From positions 20,017-84,016 of the forward strand of contig NZ_LITU01000036.1 in NCBI RefSeq assembly GCF_001280595.1: a stretch of 64,000 nucleotides of DNA, in the 5' to 3' direction. Under the pieces are notes generated by a model. The model saw nothing but the letters and a program-made list of their open reading frames with translations. It did not search any database and was not told where the DNA came from. A program made the translations under genes and the position numbers. The stretch comes from Paenibacillus xylanivorans. GTDB taxonomy: Bacteria; Bacillota; Bacilli; Paenibacillales; Paenibacillaceae. Below, in pieces: positions 27,335 through 36,067 of the stretch; position 1 is the stretch's first letter; each line of letters begins with the position of its first letter.

Positions 27335-28333
27335 TCAAAACTCATCTGCAATGTGAAAAAGCCGGTACACCGTCCGCTCGTTCCAAGCGTAAGAATCCCG
27401 GTAATCCCAAAAACGGTGGCGGCTGCTGACCGTATGTGCGTTCACAAGCGGCATGCCCCCCGCATCAAAGGCAGTCACAACGGTACTGTGCTGAAACCTG
27501 CCATCCCCGTCCCAGTCATAGAGAATGACATCTCCAAGCATCAGCTGCTCGGGACGCTCGACTTCTGTTGCGGACAGCCCCCAGCTGCTACCGGATAAAT
27601 AGCGCTCCAGGCTATTGGAAACGGCCCAACTGTAACTCCACATTTCGGCACCATTCACATAGCCTTTGTACCACCATCCTGCTTCTCTTTTACCAGTATA
27701 GTGGATGGGTGCTCCCCCTGCAAAGAGACATTGGGACACATAGTTGGTGCAGTCCACATCGAATTCCTCAAATGCCGGATTACCCGCATTCCACCACCGA
27801 TCCGCGTAGGCGACCACCAAATCCCTGCGATACAATTGCTGCCTCGATCTTCTCCCCTGTCCCAGCACTTCCCGGTTAAGCAGCGGCCGGTTCATCGCCT
27901 GTACAAAATCAGCTTGTTGAAAAGGACGACCCTCTCCTACCGGGCGACGCTCCGGCACCTCACGTTCCACACGTGCAATGGTCCAAGCCCCACCTTGCCT
28001 AAGAAAGGTCAGACGTTCCCGCTCAATCCGGTCTTCCCGATGGGTCAAACCGTTCTTCTCATAGAACAGCCTGCTGTACAATTGCACGTCCACCACCGAT
28101 TCATCTACCCCATCCATAAGTGTCCGCACAAGCTTGGCGCTGGTCTCACTGCGAATAGGCACGGCCCGTCGCTTGCGGTACCATTGGTCCAGTCTGGCCA
28201 TCCGCTCTCCCCGTTCCAGCACAAATTCCGGATCGGTGACAATCCGTTCGCTTGTCTGTGGACGGTAGTCGATCTCACAGCGATTATACTGGTTCACGTA
28301 GGTATATAAGGCACTCTTCCATTCGCGTTCCAA
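27335..28333 (-). CDS. Putative amidase-domain protein
   Basis: 332 residues. The C-terminal 160 residues match the 'putative amidase' domain seen in spore formers: YADRWWNAGNPAFEEFDVDCTNYVSQCLFAGGAP with a candidate catalytic Cys in DCTNYVSQ, and a later GDVILYDWDGDGRFQHSTVV with a candidate His, a papain-like/NlpC-like arrangement. The N-terminal half is a charged, Arg-rich region of unknown role. No signal peptide. TTG 28333 is favoured because AAAGGGGGA lies 7 nt upstream; the ATG seven codons earlier has no SD. Confidence 0.75.
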   Translation of the reverse strand: MEREWKSALYTYVNQYNRCEIDYRPQTSERIVTDPEFVLERGERMARLDQWYRKRRAVPIRSETSAKLVRTLMDGVDESVVDVQLYSRLFYEKNGLTHREDRIERERLTFLRQGGAWTIARVEREVPERRPVGEGRPFQQADFVQAMNRPLLNREVLGQGRRSRQQLYRRDLVVAYADRWWNAGNPAFEEFDVDCTNYVSQCLFAGGAPIHYTGKREAGWWYKGYVNGAEMWSYSWAVSNSLERYLSGSSWGLSATEVERPEQLMLGDVILYDWDGDGRFQHSTVVTAFDAGGMPLVNAHTVSSRHRFWDYRDSYAWNERTVYRLFHIADEF

Positions 28334-28547
28334 GCCTGTGTCCCCCTTTGGCATGAGTTCTGTCCGGAATGATCCATTGCATGAAAACTCTTTTTTATTT
28401 ATATGAGAGAATTTCGGTTGTATGTGTCTGGTTCTGTTTTGAAGCCTTAATAACGGGGATAATGCGTATGGAAGAGATCGCGTCCATTCCCTTCACTTGA
28501 GAACGCATTCAATGTACCAATGACTTGACTGGACGGGCAAAAAGCCC

Positions 28548-28576
28548 TTTACGTACGGAGTTGAAAACGGTATACT
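28548..28576 (+). promoter_or_regulatory. Candidate promoter of the aconitase gene
   Basis: TTTACG (28548-28553), 17 bp, TATACT (28571-28576). The rest of the 380-bp gap 28334-28713 holds the operators listed separately and no gene. Confidence 0.4.
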
Positions 28577-28605
28577 TAAAACTAAAGTTACAATTATGAA
28601 ATTAC

Positions 28606-28622
28606 GTTTCACCTAATGAAAC
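28606..28622. promoter_or_regulatory. Palindromic operator GTTTCA-N5-TGAAAC upstream of aconitase
   Basis: Perfect six-bp inverted repeat separated by CCTAA, about 30 bp downstream of the predicted -10. The same GTTTCA-N5-TGAAAC arrangement occurs in front of the IclR gene at 42380-42396. Confidence 0.6.
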
Positions 28623-28654
28623 CAACGAACAAGGACACGGAACGATGAAGGCCT

Positions 28655-28673
28655 GTTCTTCACCTAAATGAAC
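28655..28673. promoter_or_regulatory. Second, imperfect operator copy upstream of aconitase
   Basis: GTTC-TTCACCTAAA-TGAAC repeats the core CACCTAA of the operator at 28606, 50 bp further downstream, with arms TTCA/TGAA. Confidence 0.4.
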
Positions 28674-28713
28674 GTTTTCTTCATCTCACCGACACATTTA
28701 AGGAGGTACATGT

Positions 28714-31425
28714 ATGTCAGCCAAGAATCATTTCTCCGCGGCCCGCAGTCTTGAGGTCGGAGGCAAGTCTTATCGCTACTACAGTTTAGATGCTCTTCAG
28801 GAAGGCGGCTACGGCGACCTTTCCAAGCTTCCTTTCTCCATTAAAGTGCTGCTCGAAGCAGCTATTCGTCAATTCGACGGACGTGCGATTACCGAAGAAC
28901 ATGTTAAACAACTGACCGGCTGGGCAGACGGCCGTGACAATAACAAGGAAATTCCATTTATCCCTGCACGTATCGTTCTGCAGGATTTCACCGGTGTACC
29001 GGTTGTCGTTGACCTGGCAGCGATGCGCGATACCGTAAAAAAAGCAGGCGGCGATCCAAAACAAATCAATCCACTCGTACCCGTCGATCTCGTTATCGAC
29101 CACTCCGTTATGGTTGATGCGTTCGGAACGAACGATGCACTCGACTACAACATCAAGGTTGAGTTCGAGCGTAACGAAGAGCGTTACCGCTTCTTGCGCT
29201 GGGCGCAAACAGCATTCAACAACTTCCGTGCAGTTCCACCATCCACAGGGATCGTTCACCAGGTTAACCTGGAGTATCTGGCTTCCGTGGCTGCAACCAA
29301 AACAATTGACGGCGAAACCGTTGTATTTCCGGATTCCCTCGTAGGAACAGACTCCCATACCACCATGATCAACGGACTCGGCGTTGTTGGTTGGGGTGTT
29401 GGCGGGATCGAGGCTGAAGCAGGTATGCTGGGCCAACCGCTTTATTTTGTTACACCGGACGTTATCGGTTTCAAATTGACAGGCAGCCTGAGCGAAGGTT
29501 CAACCGCAACGGATCTGGCACTCACAGTTACCCAAATGCTGCGTAAAAAAGGCGTTGTCGGCAAATTTGTTGAGTTCTACGGACCAGGTCTTTCCAATAT
29601 CAGCTTGGCTGACCGTGCGACTGTAGCCAACATGGCACCAGAATACGGTGCAACGATCGGTTTCTTCCCTGTAGATAGCGAAACGTTAAACTATATGCGT
29701 AATACCGGCCGTACCGACGAACAGGTGGATCTGGTTGAAGCTTATTACAAAGCTCAGAACATGTTCCGTACTGCCGATACCGTTGACCCTGCGTTTACAG
29801 ACGTGATCGAACTTGACTTGGCATCTGTTGTACCAAGTCTCGCGGGACCTAAACGTCCACAGGATCGCATCGAGCTGACTCAAATGAAAGAAGGCTTCAA
29901 TAGCATTATCCGCACGCCGATCGACAAAGGCGGATACGGACTGAGCGACGAGAAAATCGCTGAGAAAGTGCCTGTGAAACACACTGACGGTTCCACTAGC
30001 GAACTGACTGCTGGTGCTGTCGTTATCGCGGCAATCACAAGCTGCACCAACACATCGAACCCTAGCGTTATGGTCGGAGCGGGTCTGCTTGCTAAAAAAG
30101 CCGTTGAACGTGGTCTGACTAAGCCTGGCTACGTGAAAACCAGCTTGACTCCAGGTTCCCTCGTTGTTACCGAGTATCTGGAAAAAGCAGGTCTGATCGA
30201 ATATCTCGACAAACTCGGATTCAACGTTGCCGGCTATGGTTGCGCAACTTGCATCGGTAACTCTGGCCCACTGCCAGACGAAGTAAGTGAAGCAATCTCT
30301 GAGAACGATTTGACGGTAGCGGCTGTATTGTCCGGTAACCGTAACTTTGAAGGCCGTGTGCACGCACAGGTCAAAGCCAACTATCTGGCTTCTCCGCCAC
30401 TCGTTGTGGCGTATGCTCTGGCGGGTACCGTTAATATTGATTTTGCAACCGATCCAATCGGTTATGATACCAACAACGAGCCTGTATTCCTGAAAGACCT
30501 CTGGCCTAGCTCCGAGGAAATCAAGGATACCATCGCTAGCTCGCTGAACGCCCAGATGTTCCGCAACAAATACGAGAACGTATTTACAGCTAACGAACGC
30601 TGGAATACGATCCCTGTACCGGAAGGCGAATTGTATGAGTGGGATCCAAACTCCACGTACATTCAGAATCCACCATTCTTCCAGGAGCTTGGCGACAAGT
30701 TGACTGATATCGCAGATATTCATTCCGCACGAGTTATGGCGCTGCTGGCTGACTCCGTAACAACGGATCACATCTCACCAGCGGGTAATATCGCACCATC
30801 CAGTCCGGCTGGACTGTACCTGAAAGAACATGGCGTAGAACGCAAAGACTTCAACTCTTACGGCTCCCGTCGTGGTAACCATGAAGTCATGATGCGTGGT
30901 ACGTTTGCAAACATTCGTATTCGTAACCAAGTGGCTCCAGGTACTGAGGGTGGTATTACAAAATACCTGCCAACGGACGAAGAAATGTCCATCTACGATG
31001 CTTCCATGAAGTATCAGGATGAAGGACAGAACCTGATCGTTATCGCAGGTAAAGAGTATGGTACAGGAAGCTCGCGTGACTGGGCGGCAAAAGGAACATT
31101 CCTGCTCGGCGTCAAAGCCGTTATCGCAGAAAGCTTCGAGCGTATTCACCGCAGTAACTTGGTGGGCATGGGCGTAATGCCATTGCAATTCCAGGAAGGT
31201 CATGGCTGGTCCAGCCTCGGTCTGAACGGTCGTGAAACGTATGACATCACAGGTCTGAGCAATGATGTTAAACCAGGTCAAGAGCTGACGGTTACCGTAA
31301 CCCGTGAGGACGGCACCAAGTTCGACTTCCCTGTCATCGCTCGTCTGGACAGCATGGTAGACGTGGACTACTACCATAACGGTGGTATCCTGCAAACCGT
31401 ATTGCGTCAAATGATGAAAAAATAA
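28714..31425 (+). CDS. acnA: Aconitate hydratase (aconitase A / IRP1 type)
   Basis: 903-residue TCA-cycle enzyme converting citrate to isocitrate. The [4Fe-4S] ligands are C444 ([12 protein letters not shown]), C510 and C513 ([15 protein letters not shown]). The C-terminal swivel domain carries [46 protein letters not shown] substrate motifs. Full length for the family; members also act as iron-responsive RNA-binding proteins in Bacillus. AAGGAGG precedes ATG 28714. Monocistronic with a strong terminator. Two palindromic operator candidates lie in its leader, suggesting repression tied to an IclR-type regulator (inference). Confidence 0.97.
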   Translation: MSAKNHFSAARSLEVGGKSYRYYSLDALQEGGYGDLSKLPFSIKVLLEAAIRQFDGRAITEEHVKQLTGWADGRDNNKEIPFIPARIVLQDFTGVPVVVDLAAMRDTVKKAGGDPKQINPLVPVDLVIDHSVMVDAFGTNDALDYNIKVEFERNEERYRFLRWAQTAFNNFRAVPPSTGIVHQVNLEYLASVAATKTIDGETVVFPDSLVGTDSHTTMINGLGVVGWGVGGIEAEAGMLGQPLYFVTPDVIGFKLTGSLSEGSTATDLALTVTQMLRKKGVVGKFVEFYGPGLSNISLADRATVANMAPEYGATIGFFPVDSETLNYMRNTGRTDEQVDLVEAYYKAQNMFRTADTVDPAFTDVIELDLASVVPSLAGPKRPQDRIELTQMKEGFNSIIRTPIDKGGYGLSDEKIAEKVPVKHTDGSTSELTAGAVVIAAITSCTNTSNPSVMVGAGLLAKKAVERGLTKPGYVKTSLTPGSLVVTEYLEKAGLIEYLDKLGFNVAGYGCATCIGNSGPLPDEVSEAISENDLTVAAVLSGNRNFEGRVHAQVKANYLASPPLVVAYALAGTVNIDFATDPIGYDTNNEPVFLKDLWPSSEEIKDTIASSLNAQMFRNKYENVFTANERWNTIPVPEGELYEWDPNSTYIQNPPFFQELGDKLTDIADIHSARVMALLADSVTTDHISPAGNIAPSSPAGLYLKEHGVERKDFNSYGSRRGNHEVMMRGTFANIRIRNQVAPGTEGGITKYLPTDEEMSIYDASMKYQDEGQNLIVIAGKEYGTGSSRDWAAKGTFLLGVKAVIAESFERIHRSNLVGMGVMPLQFQEGHGWSSLGLNGRETYDITGLSNDVKPGQELTVTVTREDGTKFDFPVIARLDSMVDVDYYHNGGILQTVLRQMMKK

Positions 31426-31429
31426 TCTT

Positions 31430-31454
31430 TATCACATTAACGATTAATGTGATA
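31430..31454. other. AT-rich perfect inverted repeat just after acnA stop codon
   Basis: Eleven-bp arms TATCACATTAA/TTAATGTGATA separated by CGA, four bases after the stop codon and before the terminator. Could be an mRNA 3' structure or a protein site. Confidence 0.5.
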
Positions 31455-31468
31455 GCTCTTTATAAGAG

Positions 31469-31513
31469 AAGCTCCCCATCCGTGCACTCAGCACGCGATG
31501 GGGAGCTTTTTTT
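31469..31513 (+). terminator. Rho-independent terminator of acnA
   Basis: Strong stem GCTCCCCATC-GTGC/GCAC-GATGGGGAGC followed by seven T residues. Confidence 0.9.
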
Positions 31514-31543
31514 GATTAATATGATACAGGCTGAGTAACGAAT

Positions 31544-31630
31544 CTACACTTCCTCTAATGTCCAATGCAATGTGAGGCTAACGATAAACACGACTTCTGT
31601 GCCAATCATTAAAGCAGCCAAGAAAATCAA
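31544..31630 (-). CDS. Candidate 28-residue membrane micropeptide downstream of vanZ-like gene
   Basis: A TTG-initiated frame (31628-31630) placed directly behind an AAGGGGGG Shine-Dalgarno sequence that starts right after the VanZ-like gene's stop codon. It encodes 28 residues, LIFLAALMIGTEVVFIVSL as one hydrophobic helix and then a short polar tail ending WTLEEV. SD strength, spacing and a single clean transmembrane helix suggest a translated last cistron of the van-like operon. Its role is unknown; it might modulate the membrane proteins encoded upstream. Not confirmed by homology. Confidence 0.45.
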   Translation of the reverse strand: MIFLAALMIGTEVVFIVSLTLHWTLEEV

Positions 31631-31642
31631 ATGCCCCCCTTC

Positions 31643-32194
31643 TTACACGCGACTCTGATTGGAATTATATTCTTTTCTCGCAGTCCGAGCCGTTCCCCCC
31701 ACAATCATTCGCTTCATGCCGATAAGCATCGAATACAGAACATAACCAATCACCCCACCAAAGGTGTTCAGCATAAGATCATCCACGTCGAATATGCCCA
31801 TGCCCGTTAATAGCTGTGTTACTTCAAAAGCAAAACTTAGAAGCAAGGAAAGTACGAGTACCTTTGCCCCTGACAACAGCTTGTTTCCCATAAGTACAGG
31901 AATGAAGATGCCCAGGGGGATAAAGGCCATAACATTTCCGAGCAGGTGAATTGCGGTTCCGGGACGATGTAACGATAGGCTATGCCAGTCTCTTGAAATT
32001 TCCTGAAATGGCGTCAGGTTAACAGTTCGCGTATGAATCAGATCCGGCTGTTGCGCAATCGTTATGAGTTGCACTCTAACAACGTCCCAATCCATCGTAT
32101 GTCCCTTGAACAGGATCAGCTTGGTCAGCAGATACAGATAGATGATGAATGCCGCCACCCAAACGATCTTCATATTGAACTCTTTAGGTTTCAT
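31643..32194 (-). CDS. VanZ family membrane protein
   Basis: 183 residues, about four membrane helices. The family motif around D-x-DDLMLNTFGGVIGYVLY is intact. VanZ homologues lower susceptibility to teicoplanin or related lipoglycopeptides by an unresolved mechanism. GGAGG lies 8 nt before ATG. Sits 27 bp after the carboxypeptidase gene in a regulator-kinase-VanY-VanZ operon. Confidence 0.88.
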   Translation of the reverse strand: MKPKEFNMKIVWVAAFIIYLYLLTKLILFKGHTMDWDVVRVQLITIAQQPDLIHTRTVNLTPFQEISRDWHSLSLHRPGTAIHLLGNVMAFIPLGIFIPVLMGNKLLSGAKVLVLSLLLSFAFEVTQLLTGMGIFDVDDLMLNTFGGVIGYVLYSMLIGMKRMIVGGTARTARKEYNSNQSRV

Positions 32195-32221
32195 AATGAG
32201 CCTCCGTGTATTTCTTGTTGT

Positions 32222-33085
32222 TTATTCCTCCACCGTCACGACAACTCCGTTCATGTTGTCTCCAGATATCTCATATTGACCGTGCTCAGGTACGTTAATG
32301 CTCTGCTCTTTGGATGTATCGTAATAGCGCACATAATAGAGATTGTCCCCGACTTCAGCGGAAATGCTCTTTTTCTGTTGCAACAGCTCCAAATACTGCT
32401 CCAGCACAAGGTGATTATGATACATGATGGCACTGTGCGGCAGTCCCACATACCTAAAATGCCAAGGTTCGTATTGAATGCCGGTGATGTCCACTTTATC
32501 CTTCGGGTATCGTAAAATGAATCCGTATTTCCATGCATTCTTCTCCAGCCAAGCTCCTTCTGGTGCTTCACTCATCGCAGCCAGGGTAGAGCCTATATCC
32601 ATGGACAAACCCAGATTATGTTCACTGTGACCCGCAGGAAGTGCATAGTCCGAGCCCTTTTCCTCATAAAGCTGCTCCTGTTTCGTAAAGTCCCGATAAC
32701 CACTGCTGATGATGAAGTAACGCACGTCATCTTTCGCAGCAGCTTCAATCATCTTCTGGAACGCTTGCGCTACGTACTTTGACAACAAGATATTCTGATC
32801 CAGCAAGCCGTATCCACGAACCAGATCTTGTTGTTCAGCCAGATTGACAATGTCCGTTCTAATACCCTCCGCATGAACGGGATACTCCGAATTGACGAGC
32901 AGTAAATTCCCTTTATGTACTTGAATCTTCATATCCATATTAATGGTTTTGGTATATCCCGCCCGACTTTCAGCTGTATCCTGAATCTGCAGATTCGCTT
33001 CTTCCTTCTGCTCAAACAATGCAGGTGACTTGGAAAAAATATATCCCAGTACAATGATACATATCAAAAATCCCCACTTCTTCAT
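32222..33085 (-). CDS. VanY-type D-alanyl-D-alanine carboxypeptidase
   Basis: 287 residues. N-terminal membrane anchor or signal (about 5-20) and an extracellular M15B peptidase domain. Active-site elements: SSGYRDFTKQEQLY, zinc ligands H156 and D163 in SEHNLGLSMDI, and E206/H209 in YEPWHFRYV. Removes the terminal D-Ala from peptidoglycan stem peptides, lowering the number of vancomycin targets. A tail of about 60 residues after the domain is not explained. AAGGAGG SD before ATG. The 99-bp gap upstream holds a candidate response-regulator box. Confidence 0.92.
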   Translation of the reverse strand: MKKWGFLICIIVLGYIFSKSPALFEQKEEANLQIQDTAESRAGYTKTINMDMKIQVHKGNLLLVNSEYPVHAEGIRTDIVNLAEQQDLVRGYGLLDQNILLSKYVAQAFQKMIEAAAKDDVRYFIISSGYRDFTKQEQLYEEKGSDYALPAGHSEHNLGLSMDIGSTLAAMSEAPEGAWLEKNAWKYGFILRYPKDKVDITGIQYEPWHFRYVGLPHSAIMYHNHLVLEQYLELLQQKKSISAEVGDNLYYVRYYDTSKEQSINVPEHGQYEISGDNMNGVVVTVEE

Positions 33086-33150
33086 CCCTTGTTCCTCCTT
33101 TACCTCGTATAATCAAGGATAGAGAAAACTAGTTAAAAAAAAGCAGGGCA

Positions 33151-33170
33151 ATTCTAAAGTTTTTCTTAAA
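33151..33170 (-). promoter_or_regulatory. Candidate OmpR/VanR-type box upstream of the vanY-like gene
   Basis: On the minus strand TTTAAGAA and TTTAGAAT occur as direct repeats 12 bp apart, the usual layout for OmpR/PhoB-family binding sites, in the gap between kinase and carboxypeptidase genes. Confidence 0.35.
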
Positions 33171-33184
33171 TTGAGCATATAACT

Positions 33185-34273
33185 TCATTCCAGCGCAGGC
33201 AACCGGACTTCAAATACGGTCCGTACTACATCACTTTGGGCCGAAATGGACCCATCATGCTGCTCCACAATATTTTTGGCAATGAACAGGCCCAGGCCTG
33301 TTCCACCTTCCTGAGGTGTCCGCGCTCGATCCCCGGTATAGTACATATCGAAAATATGAGGCAGATCATCTGGATAAATATGTCCCCCATAGTTCATGAT
33401 CTGAATGATAACCTGTCCTGCATCACGATGCCCATGAATATCCACATAAAGACCATCTGTACCGTGACGAGCTGCATTAATTAAAAGGTTCTCAAACACG
33501 CGTGCAAGCAGCTCACCATCGCCGGAAATGGTTAGTTCGGAATCGATATGCAGTCGGGTGACCAGGCGGTTCTTTTCAAAAACAGGGTACAGCTCTTCGT
33601 TCATCTGCCTCAGCAGTTCACTAAGATCCAGTTTCTTTTTCTCAATCGGCAACATGCCATAGTTCATTCTTGTAATCTCAAACAAATCGTCGATCAGTTT
33701 CTCAAGACGCTGAGATTTGCTAAAAGCAATCGATGTAAAGTGCCTGACCTGCTCCTCTGTCAGCTGCTCATCCTTCATCAACAGATCCAGATAACCCAAC
33801 ACCGAGGTTAGAGGGGTACGCAAATCATGCGCCAGGTTCACCACCAGCTGGTCCTTGCTGCTCTCTGCAAAATCCCCCCGTTCTACCGCTTCCCTCAGCT
33901 TCAGACTCGCCAGATTGATATCCTCTGCAATCGCGCCTAGCTCGTCCTTCGTCGAAATCTGCACACGGTGCTGGAAATCACCACTCGCGAGTTGCCTAAT
34001 ACCTGTAGAGATATTTTTGAAATAGGTAACATATGGCTTCGTAAACCAGAAGAAAAACAGTATAGCAAGCGGAATGAACAGGATAAGGAAAAAGTAAATA
34101 TCGCCTATGCTTCTCATAAAGTGACGATATTCTGCTAACTGATCTTCCGCACGCACTCCAGTGTAATAGTATTGCATCAGTTTATATACGCCAAAGGTAA
34201 TCGCGCCAGATGCCAGCATGCTTAAACCAAGCAACAGAATCATGGTTGTTCGAAAACTTCTGCGTTTATTCAT
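33185..34273 (-). CDS. VanS-like sensor histidine kinase
   Basis: 362 residues. Two membrane helices (about 10-32 and 60-82), HAMP domain (about 85-135), HisKA with phospho-acceptor His in VVNLAHDLRTPLTSVLGYL, and an ATPase domain (ENLLINAARHG, GGTGLGLFIAKNIVEQHDG). The short extracytoplasmic loop, about 30 residues, is like VanSB-group or intramembrane-sensing kinases. ATG 34271-34273 overlaps the regulator's stop codon (ATGAATAA), so the two are co-translated. An upstream GTG in frame is possible but less likely. Confidence 0.9.
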   Translation of the reverse strand: MNKRRSFRTTMILLLGLSMLASGAITFGVYKLMQYYYTGVRAEDQLAEYRHFMRSIGDIYFFLILFIPLAILFFFWFTKPYVTYFKNISTGIRQLASGDFQHRVQISTKDELGAIAEDINLASLKLREAVERGDFAESSKDQLVVNLAHDLRTPLTSVLGYLDLLMKDEQLTEEQVRHFTSIAFSKSQRLEKLIDDLFEITRMNYGMLPIEKKKLDLSELLRQMNEELYPVFEKNRLVTRLHIDSELTISGDGELLARVFENLLINAARHGTDGLYVDIHGHRDAGQVIIQIMNYGGHIYPDDLPHIFDMYYTGDRARTPQEGGTGLGLFIAKNIVEQHDGSISAQSDVVRTVFEVRLPALE

Positions 34274-34961
34274 TGAATGTGTACCCCACACCCCAGATCG
34301 TTTTGATAAACTTGTTCTTGTCTACATCTTCCCCCAGCTTCTTGCGCAGGGTCCGAATGTGAACCATCACGGTATTGCCGCTCTCATAATAAGCCTCTCC
34401 CCACACCTGTTCAAAGATGCTCTCCGCACTGAACACCTGTTTGGGATGACTTGCGAGCAGATACAGGATGTCAAACTCCTTCGGTGTTAATTCTATGGGC
34501 TTGCCATAAAGGGTGACGCTATGCTGATCTGGCGAGATAATGAGGCCGCCTTTCTCCAGAATGGAGCGCTGGATTGGTACAGACTGGCTGAATTGAAGTG
34601 AACGGCGCAGCTGGGAATTGACCCGGGCGACCAGTTCCATCGGATTAAATGGTTTAGTCATGTAATCGTCTGCGCCCATCACGAGCCCGGTGATTTTATC
34701 CATATCTGAGGTTTTGGCACTCAGAAAAATGATAGGCAGGTGATACTGCTCCCGAATTTTGCGGGTCACCTCATATCCATCCATACCAGGCATCATAATA
34801 TCCAAAATAGCCAAATCTATCGTTTGTGTCTGAACGGCTTGAACCGCCGCTTTCCCATCAAATGCCTTGATGATGTGATATCCTTCTTTTTGCAAGTGCA
34901 ATGCAACCAGATCAGCGATCTCAACTTCATCATCTGCGATCAAAATCGTAATACGCTTCAT
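34266..34961 (-). CDS. VanR-like OmpR-family response regulator
   Basis: 231 residues. Receiver domain with acidic pocket DDE near residue 10, phosphorylation Asp in LAILDIMMPGMDG, and Lys in MTKPFNPMEL; C-terminal winged helix with ELTPKEFDILYLLASHPKQVFSAE and TVMVHIRTLRKKLGED. First gene of the regulator-kinase-VanY-VanZ operon. AGGAG lies 9 nt before ATG. Divergent from the WYL regulator at 35045. Confidence 0.92.
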   Translation of the reverse strand: MKRITILIADDEVEIADLVALHLQKEGYHIIKAFDGKAAVQAVQTQTIDLAILDIMMPGMDGYEVTRKIREQYHLPIIFLSAKTSDMDKITGLVMGADDYMTKPFNPMELVARVNSQLRRSLQFSQSVPIQRSILEKGGLIISPDQHSVTLYGKPIELTPKEFDILYLLASHPKQVFSAESIFEQVWGEAYYESGNTVMVHIRTLRKKLGEDVDKNKFIKTIWGVGYTFNE

Positions 34962-35044
34962 TGCTTATTCCACTCCTATGTGTGATGCTCAACAATATAA
35001 CATATCTGAATCCAACTTATAAATGATTGAAGGGAATCCAATAT

Positions 35045-35995
35045 ATGAAACTGGATCGTTTATTAGCCATCGTTGTGCTGCTGATCAATCGTGGCCGGGT
35101 GCAGGCCAAGGATTTGGCGGATACGTTTGAGGTATCCATCCGCACGATCTACCGGGATATAGACACGCTGGGTCAGGCGGGTATCCCTGTCGTCACCTAT
35201 CAGGGTGCAAGCGGAGGTATTGGCCTTGCAGAGGGCTACCGGCTTGACCGAAATGTGCTGACCGACAAAGATCTGGCCTCCATTGTCACTGCACTGCGCA
35301 GTGTCTCCACCTCCCATACGAATGTGGCACGGGACCTGTTGATGGAGAAACTCAGCAGTATCGTGCCTGAAGCCAAAAATGAGGATTTCCAGGCCAATAC
35401 CAGCCGCTTTATTGTGGATTATTCAATGTGGACGCATCCCGAAGCGCTGCAAATCAAGCTTCAGCTCATTGAACAGGGCATGGATCAACTCCAGCCCATC
35501 TCATTTACCTATTGCAGTGCCGAAGGCACCCAGACCCATAGAACGACCGATCCGCATACCCTTGTGCTCAAAAAGCATTCCTGGTACCTCTATGCGTTCT
35601 GTCACGAACGCAACGAGTTCCGTATGTTCAAGCTGGTCCGCATGAGAGACGTTACCCTCGCCCAAGGGAGCTTCGAACGCAAACCGATCAACCTGCAGGA
35701 CAGACCCTGGCAGCAGGATTGGGCAACCCCGGATAATAAGGTGCCTCTGACCCTGAGGTTCCATGAGCGTATTCGTCACATCGCAGTGGAATGGTTTGGC
35801 ATAGAGAGCGTCATACCGGATGATGAGGGCTATTTTATCAGCCAGGTCGCATTTCCGGAGGACAACTGGCTGTATGGGTTCATTCTTGGATTTGGCGCAG
35901 ATGTCGAAGTACTGGAGCCTCTGCATATTCGAGAGGAGATTCGTAGAATTGCCGAACAAATTGTGCAAAATTACAAAGCTCCGCCCCTAACCTGA
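35045..35995 (+). CDS. YafY-type transcriptional regulator (HTH-11 plus WYL domain)
   Basis: 316 residues: N-terminal HTH (MKLDRLLAIVVLLINRGRVQAKDLADTFEVSIRTIYRDIDTL), a middle linker, and a WYL domain (about 140-310; KKHSWYLYAFCHERNEFRMFKLVRM). WYL domains sense nucleotides or other ligands, and family members often respond to stress or DNA damage. ATG 35045 is behind GAAGGGAA; an earlier ATG lacks an SD. Followed at 72 bp by the zinc-ribbon/effector-binding gene, which is probably its target or partner. Confidence 0.9.
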   Translation: MKLDRLLAIVVLLINRGRVQAKDLADTFEVSIRTIYRDIDTLGQAGIPVVTYQGASGGIGLAEGYRLDRNVLTDKDLASIVTALRSVSTSHTNVARDLLMEKLSSIVPEAKNEDFQANTSRFIVDYSMWTHPEALQIKLQLIEQGMDQLQPISFTYCSAEGTQTHRTTDPHTLVLKKHSWYLYAFCHERNEFRMFKLVRMRDVTLAQGSFERKPINLQDRPWQQDWATPDNKVPLTLRFHERIRHIAVEWFGIESVIPDDEGYFISQVAFPEDNWLYGFILGFGADVEVLEPLHIREEIRRIAEQIVQNYKAPPLT

Positions 35996-36067
35996 CAGAC
36001 AGGTGTCCAGTTCCTCCCGTTATACTTCTATTATATTCAAGCTGTACATAACGAGGAGGAATTAATT

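Noticed and set aside
29686..31410. Long open frames antisense to aconitase (361 and 211 codons)
   Set aside because: They lie wholly inside acnA, lack SD sequences and have no recognisable family features. Strong codon bias of a highly expressed gene produces them.
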